Shown: in pieces, positions 1 to 9,400 of the stretch | How the letters are laid out: each line of letters opens with the position of its first letter | Numbering within the stretch: position 1 is the stretch's first letter | Source of the DNA: Vibrio rumoiensis | GTDB taxonomy: Bacteria > Pseudomonadota > Gammaproteobacteria > Enterobacterales > Vibrionaceae | Assembly (NCBI RefSeq): GCF_002218045.2 | Contig: NZ_AP018685.1 | Coordinates: 2,704,303-2,768,302, forward strand | DNA length: 64,000 nt | Reading direction: 5' to 3' | Made by a program: the position numbers and the translations under genes | Notes under the pieces: generated by a model | The model's input: only the letters and a program-made list of their open reading frames with translations | Told to the model about the DNA's origin: nothing | Databases searched by the model: none

Positions 1-457
1 CTGCTTCAGCAACGTTAGGAGTTACAGTACCAACTTTAGGGTTAGGCATAAGGCCACGTGGACCTAAGATAGTACCTAGTTGACCAACAACACGCATTGC
101 ATCAGGAGAAGCAACAACAACGTCGAAGTTCATTTCGCCTTTTTTCACTAGCTCAGCTAGATCTTCCATACCAACGATGTCTGCGCCAGCTGCTTTAGCG
201 GCTTCAGCGTTTGCACCTTGAGTGAACACTGCTACGCGGATGTCACGACCAGTACCATGTGGAAGTACAGTTGCGCCACGAACGTTTTGGTCTGATTTAC
301 GAGCATCGATGCCTAGGTTGACAGCAACGTCTACGCTTTCTACGAATTTAGCTGTTGCTAGTTCTTTTAGAAGAGCGATAGCTTCGTTGATTTCGTATTC
401 TTTAGTCACATCCACTTTGCCGCGGATAGTTTTCATACGCTTAGTAAGTTTTGCCAT
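1..457 (-). CDS. rplA: 50S ribosomal protein L1 (partial)
   Basis: Ribosomal protein L1 binds 23S rRNA at the L1 stalk, helps release deacylated tRNA, and in related bacteria represses translation of its own rplK-rplA mRNA. The frame starts at an ATG at 457 and runs off the left edge, so only about the first 152 residues are present. The protein begins MAKLTKRMKTIRGKVD and contains the family segments GTGRDIRVAVF and VVGQLGQVLGPRGLMPNPK. It follows rplK by four bases, the usual L11-L1 operon. The rest of the gene, and probably rplJL-rpoBC, lies outside the window. Confidence 0.97.
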   Translation of the reverse strand, partial: MAKLTKRMKTIRGKVDVTKEYEINEAIALLKELATAKFVESVDVAVNLGIDARKSDQNVRGATVLPHGTGRDIRVAVFTQGANAEAAKAAGADIVGMEDLAELVKKGEMNFDVVVASPDAMRVVGQLGTILGPRGLMPNPKVGTVTPNVAEA

Positions 458-461
458 GATC

Positions 462-890
462 TTATCCCTCTACCACTAGGCCCATTGAACGAGCAGTACC
501 CGCGATAGAACGCTTCATCGCTTCGATGTCTGCGCCAGTCATATCTGCAGCTTTAGTTTCAGCAATCTCTTGGATCTGAGCATCAGTAATAGTACCAACT
601 TTCTCAGTGTTCGGACGGCCAGAACCAGACTTAATGCCAGCAGCTTTCTTAAGAAGAACAGCAGCAGGTGGAGTCTTAGTTACAAATGTGAAAGAACGGT
701 CGTTGTATACAGAGATAACAACTGGAGTTGGAAGACCTTTCTCAATAGATTCTGTTTTTGCGTTAAACGCTTTACAGAATTCCATGATGTTTACACCATG
801 TTGACCTAGTGCTGGACCAACCGGTGGACTTGGGTTTGCCATACCAGCTGCAACTTGCAGTTTGATATAAGCTTCTACTTTCTTAGCCAT
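462..890 (-). CDS. rplK: 50S ribosomal protein L11
   Basis: L11 (142 aa, the usual length) forms the GTPase-associated centre with 23S rRNA and L10/L12, and takes part in elongation-factor turnover and the RelA response. The N-terminal proline-rich segment (ANPSPPVGPALGQHG, about residues 18-32) is the family signature; the C-terminal half carries the rRNA-binding domain. It starts at an ATG with an AGGAATT-like ribosome-binding sequence upstream and is the first gene after a good promoter at 978-1006. Co-transcribed with rplA. Confidence 0.98.
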   Translation of the reverse strand: MAKKVEAYIKLQVAAGMANPSPPVGPALGQHGVNIMEFCKAFNAKTESIEKGLPTPVVISVYNDRSFTFVTKTPPAAVLLKKAAGIKSGSGRPNTEKVGTITDAQIQEIAETKAADMTGADIEAMKRSIAGTARSMGLVVEG

Positions 891-977
891 TTTAATTCCT
901 AATTTTTTGGGTACAAACGCTAATCGCTCGATCAGCTCCCCGCTAGCTTTACATTAATACCTGTAAAAAGGCGCGAA

Positions 978-1006
978 ATTATAGTCAAACCTCACGCCAA
1001 AAACAA
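978..1006 (-). promoter_or_regulatory. rplKA promoter (sigma-70 type)
   Basis: On the minus strand a -35 TTGTTT (1001-1006) and a perfect -10 TATAAT (978-983) are separated by 17 bp, followed by a GC-rich start region. It lies between nusG and rplK, where the L11 operon promoter sits in related bacteria. Read from sequence; no start site was measured. Confidence 0.75.
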
Positions 1007-1035
1007 GTCTTTTGATGCTTTATTAAACAAACTTA

Positions 1036-1584
1036 TTAGTCTGCTTTTTCAACCTGACTGAATTCAAGCTCAACGGGAGTTGCACGACCAAAGATCGATA
1101 CAGACACTTTCAAGCGGCTTTTTTCATAGTCAACTTGTTCAACCGTACCATTGAAATCAGCAAATGGTCCTTCAGTAACGCGAACCACTTCACCTGCTTC
1201 AAATAACGTTTTCGGTCTTGGAGCTTCGCTCGCCTGCTCTAAACGATTCAAGATAGCTTCCGCTTCTTTATCCGTAATTGGAGCTGGACGGTCAGAGGTT
1301 CCACCAATAAAGCCCATAACACGTGGAATACTACGTACTAAGTGCCATGAATCATCATTCATTACCATTTGAACTAACACGTAGCCTGGAAAGAATTTAC
1401 GTTCACTCTTACGACGTTGACCAGCGCGCATTTCCACCACTTCTTCAGTAGGTACTAATACATCACCGAAAAACTCTTCCATAGCGTGCATTTTGATATG
1501 TTCGCGAAGAGATTGTGCAACACGGCCTTCAAACCCAGAAAAGGCCTGAACGACATACCAGCGTTTTTTTGGTGCTTCACTCAT
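1036..1584 (-). CDS. nusG: transcription termination/antitermination factor NusG
   Basis: NusG binds the RNA polymerase clamp through its NGN domain (about residues 8-120; RWYVVQAFSGFEGRVAQSL at the start), and contacts Rho or ribosomal protein S10 through its C-terminal KOW domain (about 125-182; VTEGPFADFNGTVEQVD). The 182-aa length is normal. It starts at an ATG and lies 12 bp downstream of secE in the same direction, the classic secE-nusG pair. As NusG rather than RfaH it acts generally, including in rRNA antitermination at boxA sites such as those in this window. Confidence 0.98.
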   Translation of the reverse strand: MSEAPKKRWYVVQAFSGFEGRVAQSLREHIKMHAMEEFFGDVLVPTEEVVEMRAGQRRKSERKFFPGYVLVQMVMNDDSWHLVRSIPRVMGFIGGTSDRPAPITDKEAEAILNRLEQASEAPRPKTLFEAGEVVRVTEGPFADFNGTVEQVDYEKSRLKVSVSIFGRATPVELEFSQVEKAD

Positions 1585-1596
1585 GTTTAAAACCCC

Positions 1597-1974
1597 TTAC
1601 ACTCCAGTAGCTAGAGCAATTAAACGGACCATAATGCCGTCAATTCCCCATAACAATAGAGCCATTACAATACTTACAGCTAATACGATAAATGTCGTTT
1701 GCATTGTTTCTTGGCGTGTAGGCCAAACCACTTTGCGAACTTCAAGTTTTGCTTCTCGAGCAAACACGATCGTAGCTTTACCTTTCGTTGTTAATGCGGC
1801 AACACCAAGGGCTGCAGCAATCAAAATAACAACGGCTGCTGCACGAATTGCAACAGACATTTCACCATACAGGTAATTTCCCACAACAGCAGCAGCTAGC
1901 AGTGCAAAAGTGATAAACCACTTAAAAGCATCTGCCGCTTTTGAGCTCTCATGAGTTTCGGCTTTGGCTTTCAT
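1597..1974 (-). CDS. secE: preprotein translocase subunit SecE
   Basis: SecE clamps the two halves of the SecY channel in the inner membrane. The 125-aa protein has three hydrophobic helices (about residues 18-38, 43-63 and 95-122), the long gammaproteobacterial form with two extra N-terminal helices; the conserved amphipathic segment EVRKVVWPTRQET precedes the last one. I chose the ATG at 1974 over the TTG two codons upstream because an AGG-containing ribosome-binding sequence precedes it. It is followed directly by nusG. Confidence 0.95.
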   Translation of the reverse strand: MKAKAETHESSKAADAFKWFITFALLAAAVVGNYLYGEMSVAIRAAAVVILIAAALGVAALTTKGKATIVFAREAKLEVRKVVWPTRQETMQTTFIVLAVSIVMALLLWGIDGIMVRLIALATGV

Positions 1975-2149
1975 AAACAAACCTGTGAAAAGTTTTACTT
2001 AAAAACGACAATAACCCCGCGACTGGCAGGGCTAACTCATTAGTTTAGGACAAGCCATCAACTAAATAAATTAGATATAAATCTAATACAATTCTTTGCT
2101 GAGTCAGTTACAAAACGACCAATTTATGCCTTCATTTTGTTCAGCGTAG

Positions 2150-2177
2150 AAAAAGGGCATCAAATGATGCCCTTTTT
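2150..2177 (-). terminator. tuf operon terminator
   Basis: Near-perfect inverted repeat AAAAAGGGCATCA / TGATGCCCTTTTT with a two-base loop, about 50 bp past the tuf stop codon on the minus strand and upstream of secE. The T-run makes it an intrinsic terminator; it is symmetric enough to work in both directions. Confidence 0.85.
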
Positions 2178-2227
2178 GATAGTCGTTAGTCAAATACAAT
2201 TCGTATTTAAACTTAAAGTTTGGCTAA

Positions 2228-3412
2228 TTAAGCGATAACTTTCGCTACAACACCAGCACCAACTGTACGGCCACCTTCACGGATAGCAAAACGTAGACCT
2301 TCGTCCATCGCGATTGGCGCGATTAGAGTAACTGTCATTTGTACGTTATCACCAGGCATTACCATCTCAACACCTTCTGGTAGTTGGATGTCGCCAGTTA
2401 CGTCAGTTGTACGGAAGTAGAACTGTGGACGGTAACCTTTGAAGAATGGAGTATGACGACCACCTTCATCTTTCGAAAGTACGTATACTTCTGATTCGAA
2501 AGTTGTGTGTGGGTTGATTGAACCTTTAGCAGCCAATACTTGACCACGTTCAACGTCATCACGCTTAGTACCACGTAGAAGTGCACCAACGTTCTCACCT
2601 GCACGACCTTCGTCAAGCAGTTTACGGAACATTTCAACACCAGTACAAGTCGTCAATGTAGTATCTTTGATACCAACGATTTCTACTTCGTCACCTACAC
2701 GTAGGATACCACGCTCGATACGACCAGTTACAACAGTACCACGACCTTGAATTGAGAATACATCTTCAATTGGTAGTAAGAACGGTTGGTCTACTGCACG
2801 CTCTGGCTCTGGGATGTAAGAATCTAGTGCTTCAGCAAGCTCAATGATTTTTGCTTCCCATTGCTCTTCGCCGTTTAGTGCGCCTAGAGCTGAACCTTGG
2901 ATTACTGGTAAATCATCACCTGGGTAATCGTATTCAGAAAGAAGTTCACGAACTTCCATTTCAACTAGCTCAAGAAGCTCTTCATCATCAACCATGTCAC
3001 ATTTGTTCATGAATACGATGATGTAAGGGATACCAACCTGACGACCAAGTAGGATGTGCTCACGAGTTTGTGGCATAGGACCATCAGTTGCAGCAACTAC
3101 TAGGATACCGCCGTCCATTTGCGCAGCACCAGTGATCATGTTTTTAACATAATCGGCGTGTCCTGGGCAGTCTACGTGTGCGTAGTGACGTGCTGGAGTA
3201 TCGTACTCAACGTGAGAAGTTGCGATTGTGATACCACGCTCGCGCTCTTCTGGAGCGTTATCGATAGATGCGAAGTCTTTAGCTACACCGCCGTACACTT
3301 TTGCAAGTGTAGTACAGATAGCAGCAGTAAGAGTTGTTTTACCGTGGTCAACGTGGCCGATAGTACCAACGTTTACGTGCGGTTTCGTACGTTCAAATTT
3401 TTCTTTAGACAT
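2228..3412 (-). CDS. tuf: elongation factor Tu
   Basis: EF-Tu (394 aa) carries aminoacyl-tRNA to the ribosome as a GTP complex. GTPase motifs are intact: GHVDHGKT (residues 19-26), DCPGH (81-85) and NKCD (136-139); domains 2 and 3 follow to the C-terminal AKVIA. The gene lies directly downstream of a four-tRNA cluster, as tufB does in E. coli, and is probably co-transcribed with it. Many enteric and Vibrio genomes have a second tuf copy in the str operon; that region is not in this window, so which copy this is rests on context (tufB-like). Confidence 0.98.
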   Translation of the reverse strand: MSKEKFERTKPHVNVGTIGHVDHGKTTLTAAICTTLAKVYGGVAKDFASIDNAPEERERGITIATSHVEYDTPARHYAHVDCPGHADYVKNMITGAAQMDGGILVVAATDGPMPQTREHILLGRQVGIPYIIVFMNKCDMVDDEELLELVEMEVRELLSEYDYPGDDLPVIQGSALGALNGEEQWEAKIIELAEALDSYIPEPERAVDQPFLLPIEDVFSIQGRGTVVTGRIERGILRVGDEVEIVGIKDTTLTTCTGVEMFRKLLDEGRAGENVGALLRGTKRDDVERGQVLAAKGSINPHTTFESEVYVLSKDEGGRHTPFFKGYRPQFYFRTTDVTGDIQLPEGVEMVMPGDNVQMTVTLIAPIAMDEGLRFAIREGGRTVGAGVVAKVIA

Positions 3413-3511
3413 GGATAGTCCCTCTAGGTACGGATTTAGGTGGCTTTGATGACCACGTAACCAAAAAAATGGTAATTAAGTATATATCAAAAGGAAAACA
3501 TTGCTTAGAAC

Positions 3512-3587
3512 TGGTGCTGATAGGCGGATTTGAACCGCCGACCTCACCCTTACCAAGGGTGCGCTCTACCAACTGAGCTATATCAGC
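3512..3587 (-). tRNA. thrT: tRNA-Thr (GGT)
   Basis: A 76-nt cloverleaf with encoded CCA. Acceptor GCTGATA pairs with TATCAGC, the anticodon loop CTTGGTAAG gives anticodon GGT, and the T-arm is GGTTCAAATCC. It is the last tRNA before tuf, matching the E. coli thrU-tyrU-glyT-thrT-tufB order. Confidence 0.97.
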
Positions 3588-3601
3588 AACATAAATACGG
3601 T

Positions 3602-3676
<75 letters not shown>

Positions 3677-3745
3677 ACACGTGTAACTCTTGAGCGCTAT
3701 TTTCGCAATTTATTTGCAATTATTTTTATAAAACAAATGCCAATA

Positions 3746-3830
<85 letters not shown>

Positions 3831-3872
3831 AAATTTTTTATTGCTTGCCATGTTCTTATTCTAAAGAAGAAA

Positions 3873-3948
<76 letters not shown>

Positions 3949-3961
3949 GCAAGTGGTGCGA

Positions 3962-3990
3962 ATTCTATTGAATGTTCGAAAAGCTTGCAA
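3962..3990 (-). promoter_or_regulatory. tRNA-tuf operon promoter
   Basis: Minus-strand -35 TTGCAA (3985-3990), 17-bp spacer, -10 TAGAAT (3962-3967), then a GC-containing start region just before tRNA-Thr(TGT). It is the only good sigma-70 match in the gap to coaA and is correctly placed to drive all four tRNAs and tuf. The rest of the 3949-4155 gap is AT-rich without other clear signals. Confidence 0.7.
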
Positions 3991-4155
3991 GGGTAAAATG
4001 CAAAAAACCATTATTTTCACTGATGGAATAATAAATCGGGCATAAATAGAGCAAAAATTAACGAATATCCTACCAAAGTCACCTAACACTTATTTGAAAT
4101 CGCCGGCGCTTGGTGTATCTTCGCTCATCCTTTTTGGTTATTTTCGAGTCTTTTT

Positions 4156-5079
4156 ATGAATCCATACCTTTCATACAACAGAAGTCAGTGGTCTGAGTTA
4201 AGAAATTCAGTTCCTATGACACTTACACCTGAAGACTTGGAAGAACTACAAGGGATTAATGAAAGCTTATCGATGGATGAAGTAACCAAAATTTATCTGC
4301 CGTTATCCCGCTTGTTAAACTTATACGTTGAAGCCCGCCAGAGCCGTAATCAGGTTTTACATCAATTTTTTAATAAAGAAGAAAAGTCACCTCCTTTTAT
4401 TATTGGCATTGCAGGAAGTGTTGCCGTTGGAAAAAGCACAACGGCACGATTGTTAACCGCTTTGCTATCTCGTTGGGAAAATCACCCAAAAGTGGAATTA
4501 ATCACCACCGATGGTTTTCTGCATCCCAACCAAACCTTACTTAATAGTAACCTAATGACTAAAAAGGGATTCCCAGAGTCGTACGATACAAAATCGCTCG
4601 TGGAATTTTTAAATGATGTCAAAGCTTGCAAAAGACACATACAGGTTCCTGTATATTCACACATTACTTATGACATCACAGATGAAGTAAAAACCGTTGA
4701 TCAGCCTGATGTTTTAATTATTGAAGGGCTTAACGTTCTGCAAAGTGGTAGTGATTATCCAGAAAATCCTTTCAAAATTTTCATATCTGACTTCTTAGAT
4801 TTTTCTATTTATGTCGATGCAGAGACGAAACAAATCGAAGAATGGTACATCTCTCGCTTTATGAAATTACGTAAAGGCGCCTTTACCAAACCAGGTTCTT
4901 ATTTTAGTCATTACACAAAATTAACCGAACAAGAATCTATCGATAAAGCAAAAAGTATTTGGAACTCGATCAATGGTATTAACTTACAGCAAAATATATT
5001 GCCAACGAAAGACAGAGCGCAACTAATATTGCGCAAGGGTGCGGACCATATGGTCGAAGAGGTTCATTTGAGAAAATAG
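4156..5079 (+). CDS. coaA: type I pantothenate kinase
   Basis: CoaA phosphorylates pantothenate, the first and rate-limiting step of coenzyme A synthesis. The 307-aa protein has the P-loop GSVAVGKST (residues 87-95) and the family segments ELITTDGFLHPN and DVLIIEGLNVLQ, then SDFLDFSIYVDA. Length matches the E. coli enzyme (316 aa). It stands alone on the plus strand between the tRNA cluster and birA, convergent with birA; the gene stops are 19 bp apart. Type I enzymes are feedback-inhibited by CoA. Confidence 0.97.
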   Translation: MNPYLSYNRSQWSELRNSVPMTLTPEDLEELQGINESLSMDEVTKIYLPLSRLLNLYVEARQSRNQVLHQFFNKEEKSPPFIIGIAGSVAVGKSTTARLLTALLSRWENHPKVELITTDGFLHPNQTLLNSNLMTKKGFPESYDTKSLVEFLNDVKACKRHIQVPVYSHITYDITDEVKTVDQPDVLIIEGLNVLQSGSDYPENPFKIFISDFLDFSIYVDAETKQIEEWYISRFMKLRKGAFTKPGSYFSHYTKLTEQESIDKAKSIWNSINGINLQQNILPTKDRAQLILRKGADHMVEEVHLRK

Positions 5080-5098
5080 AACCTCAAATTTAGGGCAG

Positions 5099-6076
5099 TT
5101 ATTCCACTTTTCTTAGCGAAATCTCACCACCAAGATAGGTCTCAAGCCCTTGCTCTGTTTCCAACAAAATACCACCTTGCTGGTTGATGCCTTTACCAAT
5201 CCCTTGTATTTCCTTATGACCCATTAATAATTTAATTGCTTTATTTTTAAAGTTATCCAGTTCATTCCAGCGCTCAACAAAACCGGCCATACCTTGATTT
5301 TCGTACTGCTCTAATACTTGTTTCCAGGCCTCGATGAGTGCGATAACAATTTCACTTCTAGAGGGAATATCGCCAGTAAAAACCTGGTTTAAATTAGCCC
5401 ATGGTTGGTCGATAGTACTTCCATCAACTTTCATATTAATGTTAAGTCCCATACCAATAACTAGATGCGCCACACCTCCTGTTTGCGCTGACATTTCAAC
5501 TAAAATTCCGGCCAATTTTTTATCTTCAAAATAAAGATCATTCGGCCATTTCAACTTTAGTCCTTCAGCCCCCAAACCTTCTAACGCATCAACAATCGCG
5601 ACACCAATAGCAAGACTCAGCCCCATTGCTGCGGCAACACCTGATTCTAATTGCCAATACATTGAAAAATACAAATTAGAACCAAAAGGAGAAGCCCATT
5701 GTCGACCTCTTCGTCCTCTTCCTTGCGCCTGGTATTCTGCAATACAAACAGATCCACTTGGCCGCTCATTAATATGATCAAGCAAATATTGGTTAGTCGA
5801 ATCGATGACCGGAAATAACTCAACAGGCACAGAAGATCCAGACTGAATGATATCTAGATCTAATAAATCGATAGGGGAAGAAAGTTGATAGCCTTTCCCT
5901 TGAACTCGATAAATATCAATCCCCCACTCTTGAATGCCTTTGATATGCTTACTAATTGCGGCTCTTGATATACCTAACTGCTCGCCCAAACCCTCCCCCG
6001 AGTGGAAATATCCATCAGATAATTGTTTAATTATACGTAACTTAACATCGTGTAATTTAGGCTTGTTATCAGTCAT
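5099..6076 (-). CDS. birA: biotin-[acetyl-CoA-carboxylase] ligase / biotin operon repressor
   Basis: BirA attaches biotin to the BCCP subunit of acetyl-CoA carboxylase. The N-terminal winged-helix domain (about residues 10-65; GISRAAISKHIKGI) marks the bifunctional form that also represses the bio operon; the ligase domain carries the biotinyl-AMP loop GRGRRGRQW (119-127) and KLKWPNDLYF. The 325-aa length is normal. It starts at an ATG 21 bp downstream of murB on the same strand, the conserved murB-birA pair. Confidence 0.97.
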   Translation of the reverse strand: MTDNKPKLHDVKLRIIKQLSDGYFHSGEGLGEQLGISRAAISKHIKGIQEWGIDIYRVQGKGYQLSSPIDLLDLDIIQSGSSVPVELFPVIDSTNQYLLDHINERPSGSVCIAEYQAQGRGRRGRQWASPFGSNLYFSMYWQLESGVAAAMGLSLAIGVAIVDALEGLGAEGLKLKWPNDLYFEDKKLAGILVEMSAQTGGVAHLVIGMGLNINMKVDGSTIDQPWANLNQVFTGDIPSRSEIVIALIEAWKQVLEQYENQGMAGFVERWNELDNFKNKAIKLLMGHKEIQGIGKGINQQGGILLETEQGLETYLGGEISLRKVE

Positions 6077-6097
6077 GGCGGTTCCTAAATATTGAGA

Positions 6098-7144
6098 CTA
6101 AAAACGTTCAGAAAAAATATTTTCTAAGCGCGTTTCCTGCTTATCATTAAAAAATCGGACTTCATGCTCTAATTCCACACCATATTTATCCTGTACCGCA
6201 TGTTTAATAAACCAAGCAAGGTCTAAAACATCATTGGAGGTAGCGTTATCTACATTAACAATCACGAGGGCTTGTTGCGGGTGAACTTGAGCACCACCAA
6301 TTTGATACCCTTTTAGCCCACACCGATCAATTAGCCAACCTGCGGCTATTTTAACTCCGCCATCAGCTTTATAACCGTTAAGATCTGGATAAAGAGCCTG
6401 TAATTGACGGTAGTTTTCATGAGTAATTACTGGGTTTTTAAAAAAGCTCCCAGCATTTCCCGTCACATTTGGATCAGGCAATTTAGAGCGACGTATATCG
6501 CACACAAGCTCAAATACTGATTGAGGAGAAGTCAGTAATTCTTTTTCCGTATTTAATGGGCCATAATTTAACGTCGGCTTCCATTGTGAAGAAAGCTTTA
6601 ATCCAATTGAAGTAATGATAGCCTTACCCAACAAATCGTGCTTAAAGATCGAGTCTCGATAACCAAATTGACACTCTTGTGTACTTAGCCTCACTATATC
6701 CAATGACTCAAGGTCTAAATATTCTACATACTCACAAATATCTTTGAATTCGACACCATAAGCCCCAATATTCTGAATTGGTGCGCTACCAGCACAGCCG
6801 GGAATTAAAGCTAAATTTTCTAAACCCGGAATACCTTGTGTTAGAGCCCACTCGACAAGGTTTGGCCAATCCTCACCGCCAGAAACCTTTAGATATATAT
6901 CTTCACCATCAGCACTAATGCTTTTACCTAGTAACTGATTAATAACAATCACACCATGAAAAGGCTCAGTAAATAAAACATTACTCCCTTTACCTAAGAT
7001 TAATTTTGGTAAGTCTTGCCAATCAGGATGGCGATACACAGAAATTAAGTCATCAATAGAACTAGCTTCCACTAAAACATCACAAGGCACATCAATGCCA
7101 AAAGTATGGAACGGTTTCAGATTTACATTATTATTTACATTCAT
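6098..7144 (-). CDS. murB: UDP-N-acetylenolpyruvoylglucosamine reductase
   Basis: MurB is the FAD-dependent reductase making UDP-MurNAc, the second committed step of peptidoglycan synthesis, in the cytoplasm. The 348-aa protein has the FAD-binding segment LGKGSNVLF (about residues 50-58), LIPGCAGSAPIQNIGAYGVE, the type I hallmark region FGYRDSIFK, and GNAGSFFKNPV, whose serine is the expected proton donor. The start is an ATG at 7144; birA follows. It diverges from the acetyltransferase gene at 7211. Confidence 0.97.
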   Translation of the reverse strand: MNVNNNVNLKPFHTFGIDVPCDVLVEASSIDDLISVYRHPDWQDLPKLILGKGSNVLFTEPFHGVIVINQLLGKSISADGEDIYLKVSGGEDWPNLVEWALTQGIPGLENLALIPGCAGSAPIQNIGAYGVEFKDICEYVEYLDLESLDIVRLSTQECQFGYRDSIFKHDLLGKAIITSIGLKLSSQWKPTLNYGPLNTEKELLTSPQSVFELVCDIRRSKLPDPNVTGNAGSFFKNPVITHENYRQLQALYPDLNGYKADGGVKIAAGWLIDRCGLKGYQIGGAQVHPQQALVIVNVDNATSNDVLDLAWFIKHAVQDKYGVELEHEVRFFNDKQETRLENIFSERF

Positions 7145-7210
7145 ACATTTGATTACCTAAGCGTCTATCGTACTATTCTACCTTATACACCCAATAAACA
7201 CAGCGCCTGT

Positions 7211-7648
7211 ATGAGTGAAGTTAATTTTCAACAGATTGAAAGTATTAAGATCCCGCTGATTAAGCCTATCTATAAAGCTTTCTATCCTTCAGCAAAACCT
7301 AAAAAAAATGAACAAATAATCGTCGGCTATAAACAACAGCAAATTATTTGTGTTGTACGATTTCGTCCAATTGAACGCTATTCTCTTCTTACTGGCATGC
7401 TAGTTATTCCAGCCTACCGACAACAAGGCATTGCTAACCAATTATTGACATTTTGTCAGGCTCATAATTTATCTGAAAATAGTTTTTGTTTCGCTTATCA
7501 GCACCTTGAATCACTATATAAATCAGTGGGATTTCGCGTAATTGAAGTCGAACAGCTCCCCAATTCATTACAGCAATTATTTATACGCTACACCGGCTCA
7601 GGTAAAAAACTTCTACCAATGCGATATCTGCCTACAGTTCTGACATAA
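7211..7648 (+). CDS. GNAT-family N-acetyltransferase
   Basis: A 145-aa protein with the GNAT fold: the acetyl-CoA-binding motif VIPAYRQQGIANQLL (about residues 72-86, an R/Q-x-x-G-x-A-like loop) follows the strand SLLTGMLV, and a late SLYKSVGF segment matches the family C-terminal region. The substrate cannot be told from sequence. I start it at the ATG at 7211; an open frame extends further upstream but overlaps the murB start and has no similarity there. It precedes pssA on the same strand by 86 bp. Confidence 0.8.
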   Translation: MSEVNFQQIESIKIPLIKPIYKAFYPSAKPKKNEQIIVGYKQQQIICVVRFRPIERYSLLTGMLVIPAYRQQGIANQLLTFCQAHNLSENSFCFAYQHLESLYKSVGFRVIEVEQLPNSLQQLFIRYTGSGKKLLPMRYLPTVLT

Positions 7649-7734
7649 CTTCTTGTTCATATATAGGAATAATGGCAATTAATTTGGTAAAATAATAGGC
7701 CAAGACATTAGCAGCATGTAAGGTTCATAAAAAT

Positions 7735-9075
7735 ATGATAGCTAGTAAGGAATTACTCGAACAGCTACCAACCATAGCTCAAGATCCAAACGCTTTTGAA
7801 GTGCTTTTTTCAGCGCAACAATTTCGTGATCGGCTATTGTCTGAAATTAAGCAAGCAACACAAAGAATTTACCTTGTCGCATTATACCTCGAAGATGACG
7901 AGGCTGGCCGCCAGATTCTGACCGAACTTTATGAAGCAAAGCAACACAATCCTGATCTTGATGTCACGGTTTGTGTTGACTGGCATAGAGCACAACGAGG
8001 ATTAATTGGTGCGGATCAAAGTGAAGGAAACGCTGCTCTATACAAAGAGTTTGCTCGAAAGTATGAGCACCCTATTTCTATTTTAGGGGTACCAGTTCGT
8101 GGTAAAGAAGTTTTTGGTGTATTACATCTTAAAGGCTTTATCATTGATGATACCGTAATATACAGCGGCGCTAGCTTAAATAATATCTATCTGCACCATA
8201 ACGACAAGTATCGCTTTGATCGCTACCACGTGATGGCAAACCCTACGCTAGCTAATTGCATGGTGCAATATATACAGCAGAATATTAGCAACAATATTGC
8301 CGTCAATTGTTTATCACAAGTAGAGCGCCCAACAACTAAAACGTTAAAGCCAGCGATCAAACAGTTCCGCTCTCTACTTACTCAATCTCGGTACGAATTC
8401 ACTCCAGAACTTGTGAAACAGGGCGAAGTTGGTATCACTCCATTAGTGGGGGTGGGTAAGCGTCGTAATAAACTTAATCTTCACATTAATAATCTTATAG
8501 CCTGCGCTGAAAAAGAAATCACAATATTGACGCCCTACTTTAACTTTCCTAAAAGTATCGCCAAAGAAGTAAAAAGAGCAATAAAACGAGGCGTTAAGGT
8601 GACGATCATTGTCGGTGATAAAACCGCCAATGATTTCTATATTCCACCAGAAGAGGACTTCAAAACTATCGCGGGACTACCTTACTTATATGAGCTCAAT
8701 TTACGTCATTTTGCTCGCATAAATGAAGGTTATATTGCTAGTCGCCAATTATCGATTCATCTTTGGAAGCATGATAATAATAGTTTCCACTTAAAAGGAA
8801 TGTGGGTCGATAAGGAATACATGCTGATCACAGGTAACAACTTTAACCCTAGAGCGTGGAAACTAGATTTAGAAAATGGGTTGTTAATCAAAGATCCAAG
8901 TAAGTTACTCACAGAGCAATTCGAAAATGAACTATCTTCCATTCTGGAACATACAAACCTAATTGGTAGTTATAAGCAACTAGATACTATCGAAGATTAC
9001 CCAGAAGATGTACAAAGGCTGCTACGAAAAATCAAAAGAGTCAGAGCCGATCGAATTCTAAAGCAAATACTATAA
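7735..9075 (+). CDS. pssA: CDP-diacylglycerol-serine O-phosphatidyltransferase
   Basis: Phosphatidylserine synthase of the phospholipase D superfamily makes phosphatidylserine from CDP-diacylglycerol and serine, the first committed step to phosphatidylethanolamine. The 446-aa protein has both HxK motifs: HLKGFIIDD near residue 140 and HLKGMWVD near residue 350, each followed by a Ser/Asn-rich strand (SGASLNN, TGNNFNPRAW). No membrane helix is seen, as in the peripheral, ribosome-associated E. coli enzyme. A clear terminator follows its stop. Confidence 0.95.
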   Translation: MIASKELLEQLPTIAQDPNAFEVLFSAQQFRDRLLSEIKQATQRIYLVALYLEDDEAGRQILTELYEAKQHNPDLDVTVCVDWHRAQRGLIGADQSEGNAALYKEFARKYEHPISILGVPVRGKEVFGVLHLKGFIIDDTVIYSGASLNNIYLHHNDKYRFDRYHVMANPTLANCMVQYIQQNISNNIAVNCLSQVERPTTKTLKPAIKQFRSLLTQSRYEFTPELVKQGEVGITPLVGVGKRRNKLNLHINNLIACAEKEITILTPYFNFPKSIAKEVKRAIKRGVKVTIIVGDKTANDFYIPPEEDFKTIAGLPYLYELNLRHFARINEGYIASRQLSIHLWKHDNNSFHLKGMWVDKEYMLITGNNFNPRAWKLDLENGLLIKDPSKLLTEQFENELSSILEHTNLIGSYKQLDTIEDYPEDVQRLLRKIKRVRADRILKQIL

Positions 9076-9083
9076 CATCAGCT

Positions 9084-9112
9084 AGCCTAGGTTAATTTAC
9101 CTAGGCTTTTTT
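9084..9112 (+). terminator. pssA terminator
   Basis: Perfect 9-bp stem AGCCTAGGT / ACCTAGGCT with a six-base loop and a T-tail, 8 bp past the pssA stop. The next 140 bp up to the rRNA operon terminator hold nothing I can recognise. Confidence 0.9.
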
Positions 9113-9251
9113 ATTCCCATGAGCACACTCATACGATAATAACCCCCTGTAACCAGTCTATTTTAACTTATACATAACCATTTCCCTTGTAGTCATGGAC
9201 ACTATCTATAACGCACTCGATAATCATAAAGATCTCCATTTTCTACAGACG

Positions 9252-9283
9252 AAAAAAAAACCTGATTCTTTCGAATCAGGTTT
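9252..9283 (-). terminator. rRNA operon terminator
   Basis: On the minus strand the stem AACCTGATTC / GAATCAGGTT with a four-base loop is followed by nine T residues. It lies 12 bp past the 3' end of tRNA-Asp and closes the rRNA operon. Confidence 0.92.
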
Positions 9284-9294
9284 CTCAAAATAAG

Positions 9295-9371
9295 TGGCGG
9301 AGTGGACGGGACTCGAACCCGCGACCCCCGGCGTGACAGGCCGGTATTCTAACCAACTGAACTACCACTCC
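9295..9371 (-). tRNA. tRNA-Asp (GTC)
   Basis: A 77-nt cloverleaf with encoded CCA. Acceptor GGAGTGG pairs with CCACTCC, the anticodon loop CTGTCAC gives GTC, and the T-arm is GGGTTCGAGTCCC. It is the distal gene of the rRNA operon, 30 bp after 5S rRNA and just before the terminator. Confidence 0.97.
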
Positions 9372-9400
9372 GCAGTGTCTATTCAGTATGTTGCAATTTA